Positions 8,273 through 14,773 of a stretch of DNA of 22,984 bases are shown here, piece after piece. The position numbers and the translations under genes were made by a program. The DNA is from an uncultured Eubacterium sp. (GTDB taxonomy: Bacteria; Bacillota; Clostridia; Oscillospirales; Acutalibacteraceae), in NCBI GenBank assembly GCA_900542875.1, contig UQPH01000023.1, positions 1-22,984 of the forward strand. Direction: 5' to 3'. How positions within the stretch are numbered: the stretch's first letter is position 1; each line of letters opens with the position of its first letter. The notes beneath the pieces were generated by a model. The model had not been told where the DNA came from, searched no databases, and saw nothing but the letters and a program-made list of their open reading frames with translations.

Positions 8273-9002
8273 TAATGTAAAAATTCATGTTTCTCACCTT
8301 CAAAAATCCTTTGGTAAGCAGGAAGTATTAAAGGATATTACCACCGATATTTATGAGGGCGAAGTTGTTGTTGTTCTTGGTCCGTCGGGTTGCGGTAAGT
8401 CCACATTTCTCAGATGCATAAATCGTCTTGAGGATATTACGGGCGGCGAAGTTGTTGTCGACGGCAACCATATGGACGATAAAAAGATAGATATTAATAA
8501 GGCAAGAGAAAATGTAGGAATGGTGTTCCAACACTTTAATCTTTTTAATAATCTTAATGTAATAGATAACCTTACTCTTGCGCCTATTCAGGTAAAGAAG
8601 ATGAAAAAGGACGAGGCTGAGAAACTTGCTATGGAAATGCTTGCAAAGGTAGGCTTGCAGGAAAAGGCTCACGAGTATCCGGCTATGCTTTCGGGCGGTC
8701 AAAAACAGCGTGTGGCTATTGCAAGAGCACTTTGTATGAACCCCGATATTATGCTTTTTGACGAGCCGACCTCTGCACTTGACCCCGAAATGGTAGGCGA
8801 GGTTCTCGGCGTTATGCGTGAACTTGCCGCAGAGGGTATGACCATGGTTATCGTTACTCACGAAATCGGTTTTGCCCGTGAGGTTGCAAACAGAGTTTTG
8901 TTTATTTATGACGGCAAAATTCTTGAGGAGGGTACTCCGCAGGAGGTTATTTACAACCCTCAGCAGAGCAGAGCAAAGGACTTTTTCGATAAGGTATTGT
9001 GA
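8256..9002 (+). CDS. Polar amino acid ABC transporter ATP-binding protein (GlnQ-like)
   Basis: The 248-residue nucleotide-binding subunit powers the importer encoded by the two preceding genes. Walker A is GPSGCGKST (~42-50), the Q-loop is in VFQHFNLFNN, the ABC signature is LSGGQKQR, Walker B is IMLFDEPTSALD, and the H-loop His is in VTHE. The length is typical of the GlnQ/HisP group. Translation starts at GTG 8256, seven bases after GGAG in AAAGGAGATT, inside the end of the permease gene. All catalytic motifs are intact. Confidence 0.96.
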   Translation: MAVNYDNVKIHVSHLQKSFGKQEVLKDITTDIYEGEVVVVLGPSGCGKSTFLRCINRLEDITGGEVVVDGNHMDDKKIDINKARENVGMVFQHFNLFNNLNVIDNLTLAPIQVKKMKKDEAEKLAMEMLAKVGLQEKAHEYPAMLSGGQKQRVAIARALCMNPDIMLFDEPTSALDPEMVGEVLGVMRELAAEGMTMVIVTHEIGFAREVANRVLFIYDGKILEEGTPQEVIYNPQQSRAKDFFDKVL

Positions 9003-9013
9003 TTAATATTTTT

Positions 9014-9042
9014 AATGCCGGGATTATGTCTCGGCATTTTTT
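9014..9042 (+). terminator. Rho-independent terminator of the ABC importer operon
   Basis: AATGCCGGGA (9014-9023) pairs with TCTCGGCATT (9029-9038), a 10-bp stem with one G-U pair and a 5-nt loop, followed by TTTT. Confidence 0.9.
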
Positions 9043-9075
9043 AGAGTCGATTATAAATTCTTCGGTGTTTTATAT

Positions 9076-10002
9076 ATGAGATTAAAAAAGATTGTATCGT
9101 CGCTGTTGCTTGTGATTATTTCTGCCGCATGGGGCGGCTCGTTCGTTGCCCAAACTAAGGGCGGAAATATTGTCGGACCGTTTTCTTTTGGATTTTTAAG
9201 GTTTTTCGTTGCAGGAATAGCAATACTGCCGCTCATAAATTTAATTGATAAAAAAAGTACAATTACACAGGTAAAAGTAACTCGCAGAAAAAAAGACTTA
9301 GTATCCGGCGGTCTGCTTTGCGGACTGTTTCTTGCGGGTACTTCGGCTTTTCAACAGCTTGGTCTTGCTATGGGAACTTCATCGGGCAAGGCGGGATTTT
9401 TGACTTCTTGCAATGTTATTTTTGTTGCGCTGATCGGTTTGCTTTTTAATGAGAAAGTAAGAGCAAATGTTTGGCTGGGGGTGGGCATAACCGTTTTCGG
9501 TTTGTATTTTCTTTGCATTAACGGAGATTTTAATGTTATGCTCAGCGATTTGCTTGTGCTTATTTGCTCCGTTATGAACGCGGCCAGAATAATTGCGGTG
9601 GACAGGTATATGAATAAAGCAGACACCGCAAAACTTGCTTGCGTTCAGTTTTTTTCTGCATCTGCTATACTCGCCGTTTTGGCGGCGTTGTTCGAGATTG
9701 ACAGCCTCTCTTCGTGGTGGCACACGGTTAATCAAAGCACTGTATGGCTTTCTGTTCTTTATGCCGGAGTGATTGCCGGAGCATTCGCCTTTACTGTTCA
9801 AATCGTTGCTCAAAAAAATGTAAACGCCACCGTTTCATCTATTCTTATGAGCACCGAGTCGGTGTTTTCTGTAATTGCAGGATGTCTTATTATGCACGAG
9901 GTTTTGACTTTCAGGGAGATTATCGGCTGTGTTGCGATATTTATTGCGATAATCGTAGCCCAATTACCCTCAAAGGATAAGAAAACTGCCGCAAAATCTT
10001 AA
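9076..10002 (+). CDS. DMT superfamily (EamA) transporter
   Basis: The 308-residue protein has the two-repeat, ten-helix plan of EamA drug/metabolite transporters. The first repeat opens with AAWGGSFVAQ (residues ~18-27) and FLRFFVAGIAILPL, which are typical of the family. The second repeat begins around residue 155 and contains the conserved ALLMS/TESVFSVIAG-type stretch (ILMSTESVFSVIAGCLIMHE, ~256-275). Substrate and direction are unknown. There is no strong Shine-Dalgarno sequence; GGTG (9064-9067) about nine bases upstream is the best candidate, so expression may be low. It stands alone between two terminators, and I see no clear promoter in the 33-base gap before it. Confidence 0.9.
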   Translation: MRLKKIVSSLLLVIISAAWGGSFVAQTKGGNIVGPFSFGFLRFFVAGIAILPLINLIDKKSTITQVKVTRRKKDLVSGGLLCGLFLAGTSAFQQLGLAMGTSSGKAGFLTSCNVIFVALIGLLFNEKVRANVWLGVGITVFGLYFLCINGDFNVMLSDLLVLICSVMNAARIIAVDRYMNKADTAKLACVQFFSASAILAVLAALFEIDSLSSWWHTVNQSTVWLSVLYAGVIAGAFAFTVQIVAQKNVNATVSSILMSTESVFSVIAGCLIMHEVLTFREIIGCVAIFIAIIVAQLPSKDKKTAAKS

Positions 10003-10013
10003 TAAATAATCGT

Positions 10014-10056
10014 AAAATGACTGTTTTTTGTGATAATCAAGAGACAGTCATTTTTT
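10014..10056 (+). terminator. Rho-independent terminator after the EamA gene
   Basis: AAAATGACTGT (10014-10024) pairs perfectly with ACAGTCATTTT (10044-10054) and runs into a six-T tract (10051-10056). Confidence 0.88.
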
Positions 10057-10080
10057 GTTGTTTTACATACTTTACACACC

Positions 10081-10101
10081 AATGTGAAAAAAATTCACAT
10101 T
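10081..10101. promoter_or_regulatory. Upstream copy of paired dyad operator at spo0A
   Basis: AATGTGAA (10081-10088), five A, TTCACATT (10094-10101) is a perfect 8-bp dyad centred at 10091, about 61 bp upstream of the predicted transcription start. A T tract follows it, so on its own it could be a weak hairpin. However, the same arms and spacing recur at 10154-10174. Confidence 0.6.
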
Positions 10102-10116
10102 TTTTGTTAAAAACTC

Positions 10117-10145
10117 TTGCACTTTGGTTTTGTTTATGGTAATAT
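10117..10145 (+). promoter_or_regulatory. Sigma-A type promoter of spo0A
   Basis: TTGCAC (10117-10122), a 17-nt spacer and TAATAT (10140-10145). Predicted transcription start is near 10152. The promoter lies between two copies of the same dyad. Confidence 0.72.
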
Positions 10146-10153
10146 GTGGATGA

Positions 10154-10174
10154 AATGTGAAGAATATTCACATA
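10154..10174. promoter_or_regulatory. Downstream copy of paired dyad operator at spo0A
   Basis: AATGTGAA (10154-10161), GAATA, TTCACATA (10167-10174): seven of the eight outer pairs match and the spacing is identical to the upstream copy. It is centred at 10164, at about +12, where a bound repressor would block initiation or elongation. Confidence 0.62.
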
Positions 10175-10201
10175 TAATTATACAAAAGGAGAACATTTGT
10201 T

Positions 10202-10968
10202 ATGAACAATCAAATGACAGTATTAATTGCGGACGAATCCGCAGATTTCGGAAAAGCGTGTCAAAGAGAACTGAAGCAGGTCGGCTTTGATGTTGTTGCT
10301 GTTAAAAAGGACGGCAGAAGAGTTATTGACGCTCTGGAAACAAAGCATTTTGACGCTGTGCTTATGGACGTTTTTATGAGCGGGCTTGACGGTATCGAGG
10401 TTCTTGAGTACATAAAAGACAGCCTTAGCGAGCCGCGATAGTTATGGTGTTTTCATCGGTTGACAGCGCAGAGTTTGAAAACCGTATTATTTCTGCCGGT
10501 GCGGATTATTATTTTCTCAAACCGATTGAACCTAAAACGGTTGCAAAGAGACTGGAGAACCTCTCTAACTGGAAAAGAGAAAGGTCAAAGACTCTCAGCG
10601 TTGCCAGAGATACCGAACTGGTTATATCCGATATTATGCGCCAAATCGGAGTTCCTGCTCATATTAAGGGCTATCAGTATCTGAGAACTGCCATTGATTT
10701 GTGCATTAATGACAGCGAAATGCTCGAATCGGTTACAAAATTGCTTTATCCGACAGTTGCAAAGATGTATTCCACTACTTCCTCGAGAGTCGAAAGAGCA
10801 ATTCGCCATGCCATCGAGGTTGCATGGGACAGAGGGGATGTTGATGTTTTGTCCTCATACTTTGGCTACACCATTCAGTCCGACAGAGGCAAGCCGACAA
10901 ACAGCGAGTTTATCGCCATGATAAGCGACAGAATCAAACTTTCCATGACTAACGGTCAGGTAATTTAA
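10202..10968 (+). pseudogene. spo0A: Sporulation response regulator Spo0A, split by a -1 frameshift
   Basis: Two adjacent frames together encode a normal-length Spo0A (about 255 residues; B. subtilis has 267). The first (10202-10441) gives the first two thirds of the receiver domain, with acidic pocket Asp11/Glu12 and phospho-acceptor Asp56 in LMDVFMSGLDG. It ends at TAG 10439-10441. The second frame gives AIVMVFSSV, the ADYYFLKP receiver lysine motif, and the complete Spo0A DNA-binding domain, including IGVPAHIKGYQYLR and SRVERAIRHAIEVAW. Re-reading base 10435 once (a -1 shift) joins them without a gap: ...SLSEP then AIVMV. AGGAG (10187-10191) precedes the ATG. Because every conserved residue survives on both sides, the defect is very recent, a sequencing/assembly error, or bypassed. 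ATG 10444, two bases after the stop, could allow reinitiation. No terminator follows. Confidence 0.9.
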
Positions 10969-10971
10969 CTG

Positions 10972-10999
10972 TTGCAAATTTTTTGATTTATAGTATAAT
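10972..10999 (+). promoter_or_regulatory. Promoter of the histidine phosphatase gene
   Basis: TTGCAA (10972-10977), a 16-nt spacer and a perfect TATAAT (10994-10999) lie directly after the spo0A stop. This places the real start codon at ATG 11023 rather than at the in-frame TTG 10999. Confidence 0.68.
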
Positions 11000-11022
11000 T
11001 GTCAGCGAAAGAGGTAGTATAT

Positions 11023-11742
11023 ATGAAACTGATAATTATACGCCACGGCGATCCCGATTACTCCATTGATTCTCTCACAGAAAAGGGGTGGAGAGAGGCG
11101 GAGCTTTTGTCCGAAAGAATCAGCCGTCTTGATGTAAAGGCTTTTTACTGTTCACCGCTCGGCAGAGCAAGGGATACGGCGTCCTTGACGCTTAAAAAGA
11201 TGAACAGGAAAGCAAAAACCTTAAATTGGCTCAGAGAATTTGAGGGCAGAGTATCAATTAACGGCGAGATGAAACGTGCTTGGGACAGACTTCCCCGTGA
11301 GTGGACGGATAACGATGATTATTATTGCCCCGATAAATGGCTCAAAACCGATTTGATGCAAAGCGGTACGGTCGAAAAGGAATATAAAAAACTTTGCAGG
11401 GGCGTTGATAAATTGCTCGAAAGATACGGTTATGTTCACGAGGGCAGAATATTCAAAGCCGTAGAGCCTAATCACGATACTGTTGTATTGTTTTGCCATT
11501 ACGGCGTCGAGTGTGCGATACTCAGTCATATTTTCGGCTGTTCGCCTATGGTGATGTGGCATAACTTTGTTGCATTGCCCACTTCCGTTACAACCCTTGT
11601 GACCGAGGAACGTGAAAAGGGAACTGCGATATTTCGTATGCAACAGTTTGCAGACATAAGCCATCTTTATGCCGCAGGAGAGGAACCGTCCTTTGCCGCC
11701 AGATTTTGCGAATGTTATACAGACGATACCCGACATGATTGA
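11023..11742 (+). CDS. Histidine phosphatase superfamily protein (phosphoglycerate mutase-like)
   Basis: The 239-residue cytosolic protein has the branch-1 histidine phosphatase core. LIIIRHGD contains the nucleophilic His8, CSPLGRARDTA (43-53) contains the phosphate-binding Arg48, REFEG (71-75) the acidic proton donor candidate, and FCHYG (157-161) the second catalytic His159. The segment between ~76 and ~150 is a longer insert than in the smallest family members. The substrate is unknown; such enzymes dephosphorylate sugars, nucleotides or other small phosphates. GAGGT (11011-11015) precedes the ATG by 7 bases. Confidence 0.88.
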   Translation: MKLIIIRHGDPDYSIDSLTEKGWREAELLSERISRLDVKAFYCSPLGRARDTASLTLKKMNRKAKTLNWLREFEGRVSINGEMKRAWDRLPREWTDNDDYYCPDKWLKTDLMQSGTVEKEYKKLCRGVDKLLERYGYVHEGRIFKAVEPNHDTVVLFCHYGVECAILSHIFGCSPMVMWHNFVALPTSVTTLVTEEREKGTAIFRMQQFADISHLYAAGEEPSFAARFCECYTDDTRHD

Positions 11743-11768
11743 TTTGTTATTAATTTAAGTTAAGTTTA

Positions 11769-11798
11769 TTGAATTATGGTATGTGCATATGCTATAAT
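11769..11798 (+). promoter_or_regulatory. Promoter of uppP
   Basis: TTGAAT (11769-11774), an 18-nt spacer and TATAAT (11793-11798), about 32 bases before the uppP start codon. Confidence 0.62.
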
Positions 11799-11829
11799 GT
11801 AAAAAGTCAATTTTGAAAGAGGGTATTCT

Positions 11830-12687
11830 ATGTCGTTTATAGAAATGATTAAAGCGATAATTTTGGGCATTGTCGAGGGTGTTACCGAGTGGCTTCCGAT
11901 AAGTTCGACCGGTCATATGATTTTGGTAAATGAGTTTTTGAAACTGAATGTGACCGATGAATTCAGGGAAATGTTTCTTGTTGTTATTCAGCTCGGCGCA
12001 ATACTTGCGGTAGTTGTTTTGTATTGGAAAAGTCTGTGGCCGTTCGGTATAAAAGAGCATAAAGTATACGCAAAAAAAGATATTTGGTCGATGTGGTTTA
12101 AGGTAATTGTTTCGTGTATACCTGCCGGAATAGTGGGTATTCTTGATGAAAAGGAATGGTTTTGCGGAAAAACCATAGACGGCGTTTTTTATAATTGGCA
12201 GACCGTTTCGATTATGCTCATCATTTTCGGTATTCTGTTTATAATTATCGAAAACGCAAATAAAAACAAAAATCCTAAGATTAATACAATCGGCGAACTT
12301 ACATACAATGCTGCGTTTATTATCGGTATTTTTCAGTGCATAGCCGCCGTTTTCCCCGGCACCTCGAGAAGCGGTGCTACCATAGTCGGTGCCATTTTAA
12401 TCGGCGTTTCACGTACGGTCGCCGCAGAATATACCTTCTTCCTTGCTGTTCCCGTTATGGTGGGTGCGAGCGGACTTAAACTTATAAAGTATGTTAAGGA
12501 CTTCGGCATTGACCTGAGCGGTGAGTTTATGTATCTTATCGTGGGTATGGTTGTAGCTTTTGTTGTTTCGATATTTGCCATTAAGTTTCTTATGTCATAT
12601 ATTAAAAAGCACGATTTTAAGGCGTTCGGCTGGTATAGAATAGTGCTCGGTGCGCTAGTAATTGCTTATTTTGCTTTGATAGGTTAA
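11830..12687 (+). CDS. uppP: Undecaprenyl-diphosphatase UppP (BacA)
   Basis: The 285-residue membrane enzyme removes one phosphate from undecaprenyl diphosphate, regenerating the lipid carrier for peptidoglycan and other envelope polymers; raised levels give bacitracin resistance. The first active-site motif EGVTEWLPISSTGH holds Glu16, Glu20 and His29, and the second, PGTSRSGATI, lies at 175-184 with Arg179. Seven to eight hydrophobic helices are visible and the length is standard. GAGGG (11819-11823) sits before the ATG. It has its own promoter and terminator. A polar, Lys/Asn-rich loop around 140-152 separates the two halves. Confidence 0.96.
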   Translation: MSFIEMIKAIILGIVEGVTEWLPISSTGHMILVNEFLKLNVTDEFREMFLVVIQLGAILAVVVLYWKSLWPFGIKEHKVYAKKDIWSMWFKVIVSCIPAGIVGILDEKEWFCGKTIDGVFYNWQTVSIMLIIFGILFIIIENANKNKNPKINTIGELTYNAAFIIGIFQCIAAVFPGTSRSGATIVGAILIGVSRTVAAEYTFFLAVPVMVGASGLKLIKYVKDFGIDLSGEFMYLIVGMVVAFVVSIFAIKFLMSYIKKHDFKAFGWYRIVLGALVIAYFALIG

Positions 12688-12700
12688 TAAAATATGTCAC

Positions 12701-12743
12701 TCCCGTTTGTGAATTTTCACAAACGGGACTTTGTTTTCTTTGG
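12701..12743 (+). terminator. Rho-independent terminator after uppP
   Basis: TCCCGTTTGTGA (12701-12712) and TCACAAACGGGA (12717-12728) form a perfect 12-bp stem with a 4-nt loop, followed by a T-rich tail (CTTTGTTTTCTTT). Confidence 0.88.
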
Positions 12744-12810
12744 CTAAAATGCATATATTCGGGGGCGATTGACTTTTTAATAAAAAATATAACATTATTT
12801 AACAAAATGC

Positions 12811-12839
12811 TTGACATTGCTGTAAAATTCTTATATAAT
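12811..12839 (+). promoter_or_regulatory. Consensus sigma-A promoter of rpsU
   Basis: Perfect TTGACA (12811-12816) and TATAAT (12834-12839) with the ideal 17-nt spacer. This is the strongest promoter in the window and fits a highly expressed ribosomal protein gene. Confidence 0.93.
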
Positions 12840-12866
12840 CTTTGCGATAAAGAAATTATCAAATAA

Positions 12867-12888
12867 CCCCCGAAGGTCGGAGGGAGGG
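12867..12888 (+). promoter_or_regulatory. rpsU leader: possible hairpin masking a double Shine-Dalgarno
   Basis: CCCCCGA (12867-12873) can pair with TCGG-A-GGG (12877-12884), with one bulged A and a 3-nt loop. The ribosome binding site GGAGGGAGGG (12879-12888) contains two overlapping anti-16S matches. The stem covers the first and part of the second, which suggests translational control of S21. The fold was made by eye. Confidence 0.4.
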
Positions 12889-12894
12889 AATACA

Positions 12895-13071
12895 GTGAGT
12901 CAGGTAAAAGTTAAGGAAAATGAATCTCTTGACAGCGCTCTCAGAAGATTTAAGCGTCAAACTTCTCGTGATGGTATCATTCAGGAAGTAAGAAAGAGAG
13001 AACATTACGAAAAGCCTTCAGTAGCTCGTAAAAAGAAGAGTGAAGCTGCTCGTAAGAGAAAGTACAAGTAA
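12895..13071 (+). CDS. rpsU: 30S ribosomal protein bS21
   Basis: A 58-residue, strongly basic protein starting at GTG 12895 (MSQVKVKENESLDSALRRFK) and ending ARKKKSEAARKRKYK. The ESLDSALRRFKRQ and REHYEKPS segments are the S21 signature, and the size is normal for Clostridia. S21 binds the 30S platform near the anti-Shine-Dalgarno region and assists initiation. A very strong purine-rich ribosome binding site lies 6 bases upstream. The gene has its own consensus promoter and a strong terminator. Confidence 0.96.
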   Translation: MSQVKVKENESLDSALRRFKRQTSRDGIIQEVRKREHYEKPSVARKKKSEAARKRKYK

Positions 13072-13078
13072 GGTACAT

Positions 13079-13110
13079 AAGGGAACGAGTTGTCGTTCCC
13101 TTATTTTTTT
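13079..13110 (+). terminator. Rho-independent terminator after rpsU
   Basis: AAGGGAACGA (13079-13088), loop GTTG, TCGTTCCCTT (13093-13102): a perfect 10-bp stem followed by A and seven T. Confidence 0.95.
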
Positions 13111-13130
13111 AGAAATTTTTGGTGATGTAT

Positions 13131-13565
13131 ATGAAAATTCTTATATTAAACGGACCAAACCTTAATATGACGGGCGTAAGAAAAAAGAATGTCTACGGCG
13201 CACAAACGCTGGATGATATTAACGCCGAACTTAAAGCCTACGGCGAGGAAAAGGGCGCTTCAATGTCTTTTTTTCAGTCAAATCATGAGGGCGATATTAT
13301 AGATATCATTCATAAGAGTAAGGACGATTTTGACGGCGTGGTAATTAACGCCGGAGCATATACCCATTATTCCTATGCCATTCGTGACGCCATTGAGGCG
13401 GTTTCGGATTATACGCCGTTTGTCGAGGTGCATATGAGCGATATTCATAACAGAGAGGATTTTCGCAAGATTTCGGTTATTACCGATGTGTGCCTTAAAC
13501 AAATATCCGGCTACGGCAAAGATAGTTATAAAATGGGTATTGATTTATTATGTAAAATATTATAA
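13131..13565 (+). CDS. aroQ: Type II 3-dehydroquinate dehydratase
   Basis: The 144-residue enzyme catalyses 3-dehydroquinate to 3-dehydroshikimate in the shikimate pathway and normally forms a dodecamer. The N-terminal ILNGPNLNMTGVR contains catalytic Arg17, and NVYG provides the catalytic Tyr22. FFQSNHEGDIID, NAGAYTHYS (74-82, His79) and EVHMSDIHNRE (99-109, His101) are the other signature blocks. I chose ATG 13131, preceded by GGTGAT; the in-frame TTG 13119 and GTG 13122 overlap this site. It starts 20 bases after the rpsU terminator with no visible promoter in between, so it may depend on read-through or on a promoter within rpsU. Confidence 0.95.
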   Translation: MKILILNGPNLNMTGVRKKNVYGAQTLDDINAELKAYGEEKGASMSFFQSNHEGDIIDIIHKSKDDFDGVVINAGAYTHYSYAIRDAIEAVSDYTPFVEVHMSDIHNREDFRKISVITDVCLKQISGYGKDSYKMGIDLLCKIL

Positions 13566-13603
13566 AATAAATAAGTAACAATAAAAATACGGAGGTACTG
13601 TAT

Positions 13604-14161
13604 ATGATTAGTGCAGGTGATTTCAGAAACGGCGTAACCTTTGAAGAGGACGGCAATGTTTTGCAGGTTATTGAGTTCCAGCATGTTAAGCCGGGCAAGG
13701 GCGCTGCTTTTGTAAGAACAAAAACAAAGAATGTAATTACCGGTTCGGTAGTTGAAAAGTCATATAACCCGTCGGCAAAGTTCCCGACTGCTTATATCGA
13801 GAGAAAGGATATGGCTTATTCATATAACGACGACGGACTTTATTATTTTATGGATAACGAAACATTCGATATGATTCCCGTATCGGAGGCCGATCTTCCG
13901 GATTCATTCCGTTTCGTTAAGGAAAATGATGTTTGTAAAATTCTTTCCTACAAGGGTAAGGTATTCGGCGTTGAGCCGCCTACATTCGTTACTCTTGAGG
14001 TTACCGCAACAGAGCCGGGCGTAAAGGGCAACACCGCTACAAATACGCTTAAACCTGCTACGGTTGAAACAGGTGCAGAGATTCGTGTACCGCTTTTCAT
14101 TAATGAGGGCGATATGATCAGAATTGATACCCGTACCTGTGAATATATGGAACGTGCATAA
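13604..14161 (+). CDS. efp: Elongation factor P
   Basis: The 185-residue factor binds between the ribosomal P and E sites and relieves stalling at polyproline. Domain I (about 1-62) carries the tip loop HVKPGKGAAF with the usually modified Lys32. Domain II (about 65-125) and domain III (about 130-185) are OB-like barrels; the latter contains PGVKGNTATNTLKPATVETG and ends in RIDTRTCEYMERA, as is normal. GGAGGT (13591-13596) precedes the ATG. It lies 38 bases after aroQ and 54 bases before the zinc-ribbon gene, probably one operon. Confidence 0.97.
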   Translation: MISAGDFRNGVTFEEDGNVLQVIEFQHVKPGKGAAFVRTKTKNVITGSVVEKSYNPSAKFPTAYIERKDMAYSYNDDGLYYFMDNETFDMIPVSEADLPDSFRFVKENDVCKILSYKGKVFGVEPPTFVTLEVTATEPGVKGNTATNTLKPATVETGAEIRVPLFINEGDMIRIDTRTCEYMERA

Positions 14162-14215
14162 TCCGTTAAAGGATTAAAGCATTTTTCTAATTTTAATTTA
14201 CGAAAGGAAAATACT

Positions 14216-14650
14216 ATGGAAACATCAGAAAGCTTAGGCTACTTAAAGGGACTCATTGACGGTCTTGACCTTGATGCAAACAAAAAGGAAACTAAGGTTA
14301 TTAAGGCTATTGTTGATGTTCTTGAAAATCTTGCAACCGATGTCGATGATATGACAGAGGGCTTGGAACTCGTCGGTGAGCAGATTGACGCCGTTGATGA
14401 GGATTTGGCTGATCTCGAGGAATACGTATATGATGACGATGATTGCGACTGCGGTTGTGATTGTTGTGATGACGAGTGCGAGGAGTACGAGGTTGAATGC
14501 CCTAATTGCGGCGAGACTATTACAGTTGATGAGGATACCGTTATGCAGGGCAAGTTTGAGTGTCCTAATTGCGGCGAAGTACTTGAATTTGAAGTAGAGT
14601 ATGATGATGACTGCGACTGCGACGATTGCGATTGCGACGATTGCAAGTAA
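14216..14650 (+). CDS. CD1247 N-terminal domain-containing protein, Cys/Asp-rich zinc ribbon
   Basis: The 144-residue acidic protein has an N-terminal helical domain (1-70; SLGYLKGLIDGLDLD, then KVIKAIVDVLENLA and a heptad-like acidic helix). It matches the CD1247 N-terminal domain, a clostridial family often found beside efp. After it come a DDDDCDCGCDCCDDEC cluster (73-88), two CPNCG knuckles (95-99 and 116-120) that make one zinc ribbon, and a second Asp/Cys tail (130-144, DDCDCDDCDCDDCK). There are 15 cysteines in 144 residues. Function is unknown; metal binding is a safe inference. GAAAGGA precedes the ATG. It closes the aroQ-efp group. Confidence 0.85.
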   Translation: METSESLGYLKGLIDGLDLDANKKETKVIKAIVDVLENLATDVDDMTEGLELVGEQIDAVDEDLADLEEYVYDDDDCDCGCDCCDDECEEYEVECPNCGETITVDEDTVMQGKFECPNCGEVLEFEVEYDDDCDCDDCDCDDCK

Positions 14651-14670
14651 ATTGAATATTTTTTGACACG

Positions 14671-14697
14671 AAGGTGTGCTGTTTTAGTACACCTTTT
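14671..14697 (+). terminator. Rho-independent terminator of the aroQ-efp group
   Basis: AAGGTGTGCT (14671-14680) and AGTACACCTT (14686-14695) form a 10-bp stem with one G-U pair and a 5-nt loop; the T tract is short (TTTT). Confidence 0.7.
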
Positions 14698-14773
14698 CGT
14701 ATTATAATGAAGGTTATCGGCATAATATAAATTGTAATTATTATTTTTATGCGGATAATCGAAAGGAATTTTT

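Noticed and set aside
10425..10445. Programmed -1 ribosomal frameshifting in spo0A.
   Set aside because: No X-XXY-YYZ heptamer, internal Shine-Dalgarno at the right distance or obvious downstream stem was found; Spo0A is not known to use recoding.
12701..12728. TTGTGA/TCACAA inverted repeat after uppP as a possible Rex-like or spo0A-dyad-like operator.
   Set aside because: It is part of a perfect 12-bp terminator stem with a T-rich tail, and the half-site spacing differs from both Rex sites and the spo0A dyads.
14640..14773. TTGACA (14663-14668) and TATAAT (14703-14708) as a promoter for the antiporter gene.
   Set aside because: The two elements are 34 bases apart and lie on opposite sides of the terminator hairpin, so they cannot form one promoter.
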